Shown here one piece after another: positions 17,500-25,247 of a stretch of 64,000 nt of DNA. A program made the translations under genes and the position numbers. This DNA comes from Bacteroides sp. (GTDB lineage Bacteria > Bacteroidota > Bacteroidia > Bacteroidales > Bacteroidaceae). The stretch covers positions 1 to 64,000 of the forward strand of contig DXWV01000033.1 of the NCBI GenBank assembly GCA_019416685.1, written 5' to 3'. The notes below the pieces were generated by a model. It ran no database searches, was not told the origin of the DNA, and saw only the letters and a program-made list of their open reading frames with translations. The stretch's first letter is position 1. The number at the start of each line of letters is the position of its first letter.

Positions 17500-20400
17500 A
17501 TGAGAAAAAAGTTTGTAACTGTGGCGCTCTTAGGAACGCTGATTTTTACATCTACGAATTTCGTTGGATGCAAGGATTACGACGATGACATCAACAAGCT
17601 GCAAGAACAGGTTGATGCTCTGAAGTCTATTTCTATTTCAGATTTAGCATCTCAATTGCAGTCACTGAAGGATGCCAATGGCAATCTGAGTGTCGCAAAT
17701 GCTAAGATGGAAGCTGCTATTGCTGAGATTAAGACCAACATTGAAGCATTGAAAGAAGCAGATAAGACTCTCACCAGCCTGGTGAACGGGAAGGTGGATC
17801 AGGCCACTTATCAGGCAGCCATTAAAGAGCTGAATGAGAAATGTACTGATTTGGCTAATAAAGTAGCTGCTTTGGCTTCTTTGGAAACTGCCGTTAATGA
17901 TTTGAAGGCAAACAAGGTTGACAAGTCAGTGATCGACGAGTTGAAAAAGACGATAGAGAAATTGCAGAGCCAAGACTCGGATTTTGCTACCAGAATCGGC
18001 AAACTGGAAAATACGGTTGAGAGTCTGAATACTGTGTTGGCAGGTAAGGCTGACCAAACTACAGTTGCTGCATTGTCAACAGCCATCGACGAGTTAAAGA
18101 AAAGTGTCGCTGGGGTTGATACAAAAATAGCAGCTGCACTTGATCCGATTCAGAAAAGCATAACTAAATTGCAGGAAGACCTTGCAAAGAAAGCTGATGC
18201 AGCTACCGTAGCCGCTGATATCGAGAAGGTGAAGTCGGAAATGACAGCTGTTACCGATGCTCTTAAAACAGAAACTGCTGCTAATCTGGCTGCTGTGAAA
18301 GCTGAATTGGTTGGTAGAATTACTGCTTTGGAAACAGCTAAAGGACAGATGGATGTTCAGATCGGTAAACTGGAAACAGATATTACTGCATTGAAAGAGC
18401 GTATTACTAAACTGGAAAATCAACCGGCTACAGATCTTAATGCTGTAAAGGCTGATATTGCAGCTAATAAGACAGCAATTGACGGCGCTTTGAGTACCAT
18501 TGGTAGTATTCAGGGAACCATTACCGGCATTGAGGATAGACTTGATGGGCTTGGAACAGAAGTAGGAGCTGTAAAGAAATACATTGATGAAGCCAATTCT
18601 ACATTGAGCACTGCTATTATTTCACAAATTACCAGTGATATAGCAGCTGCCGTAAGTAGTTTGCAGAGTGAATATGCACAGGCAGATGCTGAGCTTGCTA
18701 CACGTATTGAGACATTAGAAGGACTTGATACATTTGATAAAACAGATTACGATGCGTTAAAGTCCAGTCTCAATTTTTTGAAGGAGACTGTAGGTAATGA
18801 GAAATCTGGTTTGGTTAAGGATTTAAAAGATCTTGAGTTGAAAGTAAGTAATTTGATTACAGATGCACTTGCAGCGAAAGGTGAGGGAACTATTGATGCG
18901 GCTATTGCTAAGCAGATTCAGAATACGCTGGAGAACAGTGCTGTTATCAAAGCTGCTATTGAGGCTGCAATTTCTGATGTAACAGGTAAAGTTGATAAGA
19001 TAGACCAGGAGTTGAATTCTGTATTGGAGCGTATCCAGAGTATTGTATTTGTTCCTCAGTATAAAGATAACAGTGGTAATGCTATCGTTCCTGTTTATAA
19101 AATAGACAATAAAAACGGTACAGTAGAGATGAAATTCCGTATTTCACCGATTGATAAAGTTGCAGAATTAGTAAAATTGGGAACTGCTAATCCTGGAATA
19201 TTCTCATTCTACAAAGAAGATGCACTTCAATCAAGAGCTACAAGTGAGAATGCATTGGTTGCTACGGAGGTTAAAGCCGGAACAGATGCAGGTACAATTG
19301 TTATTAAGGCAGAGGTTAGTAATAATTTGGCTGCTACCAGTTCTACAAGTTATTATCCGGTTGCATTAAAACTTTCTACATCGAAAGAGTATGGCACAGC
19401 AGAAACTCCAGATACCAAACCGATAAATGACATTACTACTGAATATTTCAATGTATCTGTGAAAGATATTACATCACAGGTATATTCTCTTGCTGCAAAT
19501 CAAACCATATTGTATACTGATGTTGCAGAAAAAGCAGTTAACTCATTAACTGTAAACGTAGACTATGGTGTTGGTAGTTTGACATTGGCTCAATGTGGAT
19601 TTACACAAAATTTAGTAATATATGCAGTAAAATGTAGTGGTACTTGGGTTAAAGTCGGATCTTTGTCGCAAGCTAATAAAGATGAAATTAAAGGTAAGGG
19701 ATTTGAAGTAGTAGGTAATACTGCTGTGAAATTGATTAGTCCAATTGATATCAACAGAGTGGATAATGAACTGGAAGTTCAATTGGCTGATAATGATATC
19801 TTTGGTACTACTGGATCATCGGCACCTGCAAAGACATTCGATGTAACTTATAAAATTGTTAAGAACGATGTTGGTGCTACTATCGATTATAGTGCTATTA
19901 CTAAAGCCGCTCTTCAAAGTGGTTCTGATACTTATTTCGATGTAAATGCTCAAGGTGAGTTTGTTTGGAAGAATACTTCTTCGGATGGAGCTCAAACATT
20001 TATAATCAAAGCAGAGAAAGCTTCTAAGTTTACTAATAATCTTATTGATGGTGCTACTGCTGCAGAAATATTGGCTGCAATTGAGGGTACATTACCAGCA
20101 AATATTGAGCATAAGATAGGTGCTGATGACGCTGGAATTACTGAACCTACATTCACGTTCGATGTTGCTGGTGATAAGATCATAGTTGCTTTACCTGCAA
20201 ATGCAGAGCGTAAGACTTATGCAATGAGTACAATCTATAACACTGGTCTCTACGGTAAGATTGTATTGAAAGCTACTTTGAAACTTGCTTATCCTACTGC
20301 TAAGCAATTGTGGAGCCATAATCAAGAGCGCTGGACAACTGATGGAGATTATTTTGTGAACTATACACCTGATGTAAGTGGTGCTCCTTATTATATTGAA

Positions 20401-21078
20401 CATGATCTCAAGACCGGTTACGTTTATTCACCAGTTTACGCTTCTGGTGTTTCATATACTTATGAATTAGTTCCTAACGGTGTATCAGTACTTCCTGCTG
20501 GTATATCAATAGTTAGTGGTAGCAACGGTAATAGTGTTCTTAAATTTACAAGAAATGTGGATTTGAGTAAATTCAGAGTTAAGTTTACAGCTATAATTGG
20601 AACACATGTAGCTCAGACTGAAACATTTGATGTTACAATGACTTATCCGATTACAGATAAGATTGCTATTCCTACTACATCTTTGGAATATGGAAAAGCC
20701 GGTATTGAATCACATGCAGGACTGCCTATTTTCAAGGGCGTTAATTTGGTAGATAGATTTAATACCCCTGTCATAAAAGATGGCAAGATTGTTACTTCTC
20801 CTGCTTGGGGTACTGCTTATGGTTTGACTGGCGGAACTAATAGTGGAAATGAGTATGTTTTGACAGATGGTGTCCGTTACGTCATCAAGAAAGCTGTACT
20901 TGAAAATGGTGACGCTATGGCACTCTCAAGTTTCGAGATTGCTAACGACGGTAAATTCCATTTGAAAGAAAACAACTTGGCTAAAAAAGTAACGGTTACT
21001 GTTCAAATTAAAGTGACTTATACTTATGGTACTGTATTAAGTGATGAGTTTGCTATTACTTTGGAACCGACATTATAA
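17500..21078 (+). CDS. Large coiled-coil surface lipoprotein (S-layer-like candidate)
   Basis: A 1192-residue predicted lipoprotein (lipobox NFVGC, Cys24, then KDYDDDI). Residues about 28-520 are almost unbroken heptad coiled coil rich in Ala, Lys, Glu, Leu, with recurring VDQ/ADQTTVAAL-type units (VNGKVDQATYQAAI, LAGKADQTTVAALS, LAKKADAATVAAD). Residues about 530-1192 are beta-rich. The start CKDYDDDI-NLQEQ-DALKS matches a Bacteroides protein group often annotated with a PL29-lyase-like N-terminal domain, but I see no lyase active site. Codon choice and composition (Ala, Lys, Thr) suggest high expression. A structural surface-layer role is my inference. Confidence 0.75.
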   Translation: MRKKFVTVALLGTLIFTSTNFVGCKDYDDDINKLQEQVDALKSISISDLASQLQSLKDANGNLSVANAKMEAAIAEIKTNIEALKEADKTLTSLVNGKVDQATYQAAIKELNEKCTDLANKVAALASLETAVNDLKANKVDKSVIDELKKTIEKLQSQDSDFATRIGKLENTVESLNTVLAGKADQTTVAALSTAIDELKKSVAGVDTKIAAALDPIQKSITKLQEDLAKKADAATVAADIEKVKSEMTAVTDALKTETAANLAAVKAELVGRITALETAKGQMDVQIGKLETDITALKERITKLENQPATDLNAVKADIAANKTAIDGALSTIGSIQGTITGIEDRLDGLGTEVGAVKKYIDEANSTLSTAIISQITSDIAAAVSSLQSEYAQADAELATRIETLEGLDTFDKTDYDALKSSLNFLKETVGNEKSGLVKDLKDLELKVSNLITDALAAKGEGTIDAAIAKQIQNTLENSAVIKAAIEAAISDVTGKVDKIDQELNSVLERIQSIVFVPQYKDNSGNAIVPVYKIDNKNGTVEMKFRISPIDKVAELVKLGTANPGIFSFYKEDALQSRATSENALVATEVKAGTDAGTIVIKAEVSNNLAATSSTSYYPVALKLSTSKEYGTAETPDTKPINDITTEYFNVSVKDITSQVYSLAANQTILYTDVAEKAVNSLTVNVDYGVGSLTLAQCGFTQNLVIYAVKCSGTWVKVGSLSQANKDEIKGKGFEVVGNTAVKLISPIDINRVDNELEVQLADNDIFGTTGSSAPAKTFDVTYKIVKNDVGATIDYSAITKAALQSGSDTYFDVNAQGEFVWKNTSSDGAQTFIIKAEKASKFTNNLIDGATAAEILAAIEGTLPANIEHKIGADDAGITEPTFTFDVAGDKIIVALPANAERKTYAMSTIYNTGLYGKIVLKATLKLAYPTAKQLWSHNQERWTTDGDYFVNYTPDVSGAPYYIEHDLKTGYVYSPVYASGVSYTYELVPNGVSVLPAGISIVSGSNGNSVLKFTRNVDLSKFRVKFTAIIGTHVAQTETFDVTMTYPITDKIAIPTTSLEYGKAGIESHAGLPIFKGVNLVDRFNTPVIKDGKIVTSPAWGTAYGLTGGTNSGNEYVLTDGVRYVIKKAVLENGDAMALSSFEIANDGKFHLKENNLAKKVTVTVQIKVTYTYGTVLSDEFAITLEPTL

Positions 21079-21118
21079 TATAGGCGTTCTCTGACAATTT
21101 AATATTGAGGTCTTATCA

Positions 21119-21150
21119 ATAGAGAGACTTCCCCGTTGGAGTCTCTCTAT
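21119..21150 (+). terminator. Hairpin after the coiled-coil lipoprotein gene
   Basis: ATAGAGAGACT (21119-21129) pairs perfectly with AGTCTCTCTAT (21140-21150). The following T tract is short, so it may serve as a processing or 3'-protecting hairpin as well as a terminator. Confidence 0.7.
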
Positions 21151-21342
21151 TTGATCAACCAAAAATTTAATGATGATTATTCATCTGAAGATCGTCAGAA
21201 AACGATAGAATTATATGAGTTCAGTAATAATAAATATATGATATATTGTTTGTTTCTGAAATTACTTCTTGCGATAAGCCGTAATTTCAACAATCAGGCT
21301 GCTATATTTCATCTCTACCAGATGGTCTGATTGTATTTAGGC

Positions 21343-21380
21343 AAAAGGGTACTTCCTGTTCATCCCGGAAGTACCCTTTT
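21343..21380. terminator. Intrinsic terminator
   Basis: AAAAGGGTACTTCC (21343-21356) pairs perfectly with GGAAGTACCCTTTT (21367-21380). The A and T ends let it work in both directions. The stretch 21151-21342 before it shows no credible gene. Confidence 0.85.
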
Positions 21381-21438
21381 ATATTCATAGATGATAATGA
21401 AATAGTGTATTATAATAAAACATTTAATATTGATAAAT

Positions 21439-21948
21439 ATGATATCCAATGAAGCAAAAATTGACCCTACTGTCTTGATAGGTGAAAATACTTTTGTTGA
21501 AGAGTATACTATAATTTCTTCCGACGTGAAGATTGGTGAGGAATGTAAAATCCATCGTCATATTTTTATTGATAAGGGGGTAAAAATAGGAAATCGAGTT
21601 AAAATTCAAGATAATGTGATGATACCTTTTGGCGTGACCATTGATGATGGGGTTTTTATCGGTCCTTCTGTCTCTTTTACGAATGATAAATATCCCCGTT
21701 CGATAAACGAAGATGGAACTTTAAAGAAAAGTTCCGATTGGAGTGTGGGTGAAAGTTATATTGGCTATGGAGCATCCATTGGCGCGAATGCGACGATTGT
21801 ATGTGGAGTTACCATCGGCAGATGGGCGATGATAGGTGCAGGAGCGGTAATTACGAGAGATGTTCCCGAATATGCTTTGGTTGTGGGAAACCCGGGGCGG
21901 ATTGTCGGGAGAGTTGATAAAAACGGGTATCCCGTGAAAACAAAATAG
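21439..21948 (+). CDS. Hexapeptide-repeat N-/O-acyltransferase (LbH fold)
   Basis: A 169-residue left-handed beta-helix protein with many [LIV]-G-x4 turns (VLIGENTFVEE, VKIGEECKI, VKIGNRVKI, VFIGPSVSF, ASIGANATI, WAMIGAGAVI). The FTNDKYPRS loop and the C-terminal VVGNPGRIVGRV are typical of nucleotide-sugar acetyltransferases such as the WbpD/WlbB and QdtC groups, which acetylate amino sugars for surface glycans. ATG 21439 is chosen over an in-frame TTG 9 bp upstream. It is the first gene of a two-gene unit, 17 bp before the DUF4062 gene. No other glycan-synthesis genes are nearby, so the substrate is open. Confidence 0.85.
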   Translation: MISNEAKIDPTVLIGENTFVEEYTIISSDVKIGEECKIHRHIFIDKGVKIGNRVKIQDNVMIPFGVTIDDGVFIGPSVSFTNDKYPRSINEDGTLKKSSDWSVGESYIGYGASIGANATIVCGVTIGRWAMIGAGAVITRDVPEYALVVGNPGRIVGRVDKNGYPVKTK

Positions 21949-21965
21949 AATAATAAAAAAATAGT

Positions 21966-23582
21966 ATGGCAAAACAGAATGTGACATTATATAATATAAT
22001 GATAGGAACGTGCAGTGACTTGGACGCTATCGGACTTGACACGCGGATAGTTAATGCCGTTATGCAATGGAACCAAGCAAATCAGAAAGAGTGTGTATGC
22101 TTAATGCCCCGACATTGGAAAATAAGTTCGGCCCCTTCGTCCGGAAAGAAGCCTCAAGAAATCATCAACGAACAGATTACCAATCAATGTGATGCTTTAG
22201 TTGTTTTTTTATGGACACGGGTTGGCAAAGGAGTTGAAGAGGAAATCCAAAGATATATGGATGCGGATAAGCCCGTTTTACTCTATTTTTATGAGGGCGA
22301 AGTTTCTTTTGAGCATATGAATAATACTAAAATGAGTGGAATTAAAAGGTTTAAGAAAAAATATGCCGATAAAATGTTGTTCTCTCCTAAAGCTATACAT
22401 TCTCCAGAAGAAATTGAAGGTAAGTTGTTGATGGGACTGAATTTCTGCTTAGATAGGTTGAAAAACAATAATCTGCGCTCTATTGACGAAGGACTGAAAC
22501 GAGAGTTTACAGTCAATGACAGCGAGGAGGTTTCTGTAGTGGATTTTACTTTTTCCCAATATGAAAGTCGTAACTTTACCGTTGCGAATAGTAACCGGAC
22601 TTTTGTTTGGGAGGTTCCCGAAGCATACGTCCAGCCGTTGACTGACAAGCTATTCCTTCAGAATGATAATCCTGTGGCTGCTCAGAGGGCTTATTCGAGG
22701 GTTAAGACATCAGATCCGGAAATGACGGCGAAGTTGTATACTTTCCTTCATGAAAATTTCGGTAATCTGGATATCGATTCGCTTTTGAAAGATTGCGCCC
22801 GGAAAGCGGCTGAGTTCTTTCTGGCGAAAGATGGTACGAACAATTTTAATGGGTCGGTTCTTGGAGTGTATCATATGAGCCGGAACCGGACTGTTGTGGG
22901 GGAATTTCCAATAATCAGCCTTAAACTGTATACCTCCGATTACTTTACTTTCAGGTTTATGAGCATATTGTATCAGGAACTAAGGAGGTACAATTCCAGA
23001 GTGTTTGTTGTCAGGACGCCCGAAGATGTGAATCGGCTCGTTCCTTTTTTTAATTCGATAGGTATCGGAGGGTTTGTTTGTTTCAATAGGGGCGAGGGTA
23101 TGGAATTTCTGTTTTCTTGTAGGGGAAAGGGTATTGCTTGCGAAGGACAATGGCATTTCACGTACGACGAAACTTTTTCTTTGATGGACCAGTCCAGGCT
23201 GGAGAAAGTATGGACGTTTGATTACAACAGGTGTCTGATGCGGGGATTGAGAGAGGAAATCGGAGTAGACACAGGTAGTTCTGCATTAATAAATAATTCA
23301 ATTAATGGCTTCACTGATATTATGGTCATTGCAAACGGAGAACGGTTTGAATTTGAAATATGCGGATATGTTTATATAGGGTTTAGTGAAACTTATACCT
23401 ATCAGGAGCTTATAGAGAAATATAAAATAGCTCCTGATGCGAATTGGGAATCAAGCGCAATGGTTCCTGTCAATATCAGTGACATAGAACGATTTATCGG
23501 AAGCAGGAACATGACTCCGGAAAGCAGGGTGTTGATAAAGCGTTTAAAATCAAGAATCAAGGTAGGAAGTTTGTCGTTTTAA
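21966..23582 (+). CDS. DUF4062/TIR-like domain protein with Nudix-like C-terminal domain
   Basis: A 538-residue soluble protein. Residues about 5-125 look like DUF4062, a TIR-related nucleotide-binding fold: IMIGTCSDLDAIGL, LMPRHWKISSAPSSGKKPQE, CDALVVFLWTRVG, then EEEIQRYMDADKPVLLYF, which places a conserved Glu where TIR NADases have theirs. Residues about 190-400 match nothing I recognise. Residues about 400-530 resemble a Nudix domain; the box is degenerate (RGLREEIGV, keeping the EE and Gly but lacking other box Glu residues), so hydrolysis is doubtful. TIR-like and Nudix folds both recur in NAD-centred conflict systems, so a defence role is a fair inference, unproven. A strong terminator follows. 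Confidence 0.65.
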   Translation: MAKQNVTLYNIMIGTCSDLDAIGLDTRIVNAVMQWNQANQKECVCLMPRHWKISSAPSSGKKPQEIINEQITNQCDALVVFLWTRVGKGVEEEIQRYMDADKPVLLYFYEGEVSFEHMNNTKMSGIKRFKKKYADKMLFSPKAIHSPEEIEGKLLMGLNFCLDRLKNNNLRSIDEGLKREFTVNDSEEVSVVDFTFSQYESRNFTVANSNRTFVWEVPEAYVQPLTDKLFLQNDNPVAAQRAYSRVKTSDPEMTAKLYTFLHENFGNLDIDSLLKDCARKAAEFFLAKDGTNNFNGSVLGVYHMSRNRTVVGEFPIISLKLYTSDYFTFRFMSILYQELRRYNSRVFVVRTPEDVNRLVPFFNSIGIGGFVCFNRGEGMEFLFSCRGKGIACEGQWHFTYDETFSLMDQSRLEKVWTFDYNRCLMRGLREEIGVDTGSSALINNSINGFTDIMVIANGERFEFEICGYVYIGFSETYTYQELIEKYKIAPDANWESSAMVPVNISDIERFIGSRNMTPESRVLIKRLKSRIKVGSLSF

Positions 23583-23655
23583 CGAGAACTTTACTTTATC
23601 CGAATTATTTTCTTTGTATAATATAAGTTTTACAGGTAGATGAATAATTGTAAAA

Positions 23656-23695
23656 GTATCCCGGTTCTCTTCTTTTTGAGAAGAGACCGGGATAC
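23656..23695 (+). terminator. Intrinsic terminator
   Basis: GTATCCCGGTTCTCTTCT (23656-23673) pairs with AGAAGAGACCGGGATAC (23679-23695) with a single bulge or mismatch; a weak T-rich tail follows. It closes the acyltransferase/DUF4062 unit. Confidence 0.85.
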
Positions 23696-23752
23696 CCTTG
23701 TTATTGATGCAAATCAGTAGTTGGATATTTAATTCAAATCTGATTAATAATG

Positions 23753-23845
23753 AATCAGTTTACCATAGAACACAGAATTTTGATTGTTTTAAAATCAAAT
23801 AGATAATTATTCTGTGTTCTGTGGTGAAATACATTCAAAACTGAT
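23753..23845. repeat. Long inverted repeat (ACAGAG family)
   Basis: ACCATAGAACACAGAATT (23762-23779) pairs with ATTCTGTGTTCTGTGGT (23809-23825), flanked by ATCAGTTT and AAACTGAT. The arms are homologous to those at 4701-4810 and 32880-33053. It sits at the 3' end of the PUL. Confidence 0.8.
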
Positions 23846-23874
23846 GAACGAAGTAACGGCTATACCTTTTCTTT

Positions 23875-25233
23875 TTAAGCCGGCTTGTTGAATCCTAACT
23901 TTTTCAATCCTGCCTGAACATCCGGATGACTCATGAAAAGTTTCCATAATAATCCGGTCCGGTAGTTTTCAATCATTACTGCTATTGGTCCTTGATCTAT
24001 AGCGAGATAGCGCTGTGGATACCAGTTATCAGTTTCGCTGAAAGCATCATAAAAGCCGTAGGGACCAAATACTTTGTCTCCCATGTTATAAAGATGTTGC
24101 ATCACCTGCAAAGAATACTCCGGTGTATATACAATGGATGACAAGGCAGCAGTAGGAGAGATGACTCCTAAATCTTCCCGTTCATTGGGGGAGTGGGCGG
24201 CATAACCATTTACCGAATAACTGGCGGTCAGCCCCCAACAGTCCGGACCAAATCCTTTGTAGTGCTTTGGATTGCGGATGCAGTAAGCGCGGTTGACAAG
24301 CGTGAGGTTACGCATTTCATTGAAATAACTTGGGCAGTACTCGTCTTTCAGTCCTACGGGATCAAGCCCCAGGAAGGAGTATTGCGCCCAGAAGAGCGGT
24401 CCGGCTTCGGTTCCCTGATAGCGCAGATGAAGGTCGATACCCTCTACTTTGTGTGGAGATACAATGGCTCCGTCCTGAGCCCAGCCTTCATGATATACAG
24501 CAGCAGGAACACCGTGGGTGGGTGATGCTGCGGCAAGTATATACATAATAAGACATTCGTTGTAGCCATGAACAGGGAAATCCATATCCCAGCCGTATTC
24601 CGGGCTCCAGTGCCAGTAGAGCACATTTTGTCCTCCCTTACGGTACCAATTCCAGTCTACCTCCCGCCAGAGTTTATCAATTCTTTGTGCCAGCGCTTTT
24701 TCCTGTGCAGTTCCGTCTATATAATACTGGTGTACTGCAAGTAGCCCTTGCATGAGGAATGCTGTTTCTACCAAGTCCCCGCCATTATCTTTTTGCCCGA
24801 AAGGTTTTACTTTTCCTGTTTCACCTTGCCACCAATGTGGATAAGCTCCTTTGAAACGGTCAGCACGTTCAAGGAAAGAAACAATCTTCTCCATACGTGC
24901 CAATCCGTCTGTTCGTGAAACGTAGCCACGGTCTATACCTGCCAGGATGGCCATAATACCAAAACCACTACCACCGGAAGTGACAACGTCCGGTCCACCG
25001 GCGGGATACTTACCATCCATGTGGATACGTTCGGGAGCAAGACCACTGTTGGGCTCGGCTCCCTCCCAGAAATAGAGAAAGGTACGTCGCTGAACTGTGT
25101 CCAGCAGTGCGTCTGTAGTCAGACTGTCGGTGAGAGAAGCGTCTTTCTTATCACCTGATTTTTTATTGTTCTGACACGCCCCTGTTGCCAGTAAGAGGCA
25201 ACAGAAGAGTGCATAAAAAGAGATATGTTTCAT
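23875..25233 (-). CDS. GH144-type endo-beta-1,2-glucanase (glucoamylase-like family) lipoprotein
   Basis: A 452-residue lipoprotein (lipobox ATGAC, Cys20). The (alpha/alpha)6 glucoamylase-like domain shows RRTFLYFWEGAEPNSGLAPER, SGGSGFGIMAI, GGDLVETAFLMQGLL, VLYWHWSPEYGWDMDFPVHGYNECLIMYILAA and GLTASYSVNGYAAHSP, all hallmarks of the family now classed GH144. Characterised members cut beta-1,2-glucan (sophorans). It is 14 bp downstream of a GH3 gene and shares the strand with a SusCD pair, the same arrangement as the beta-1,2-glucan locus described in B. thetaiotaomicron. Acidic residues of the WEGAE and HGYNE segments are the likely active-site region. The family call is firm; the substrate is inferred from context. 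Confidence 0.85.
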   Translation of the reverse strand: MKHISFYALFCCLLLATGACQNNKKSGDKKDASLTDSLTTDALLDTVQRRTFLYFWEGAEPNSGLAPERIHMDGKYPAGGPDVVTSGGSGFGIMAILAGIDRGYVSRTDGLARMEKIVSFLERADRFKGAYPHWWQGETGKVKPFGQKDNGGDLVETAFLMQGLLAVHQYYIDGTAQEKALAQRIDKLWREVDWNWYRKGGQNVLYWHWSPEYGWDMDFPVHGYNECLIMYILAAASPTHGVPAAVYHEGWAQDGAIVSPHKVEGIDLHLRYQGTEAGPLFWAQYSFLGLDPVGLKDEYCPSYFNEMRNLTLVNRAYCIRNPKHYKGFGPDCWGLTASYSVNGYAAHSPNEREDLGVISPTAALSSIVYTPEYSLQVMQHLYNMGDKVFGPYGFYDAFSETDNWYPQRYLAIDQGPIAVMIENYRTGLLWKLFMSHPDVQAGLKKLGFNKPA

Positions 25234-25247
25234 AATGATATCTTAAT

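Noticed and set aside
21136..21330. 64-codon frame starting with TTG after the coiled-coil lipoprotein gene
   Set aside because: Its start lies inside a terminator hairpin and the product resembles no protein.
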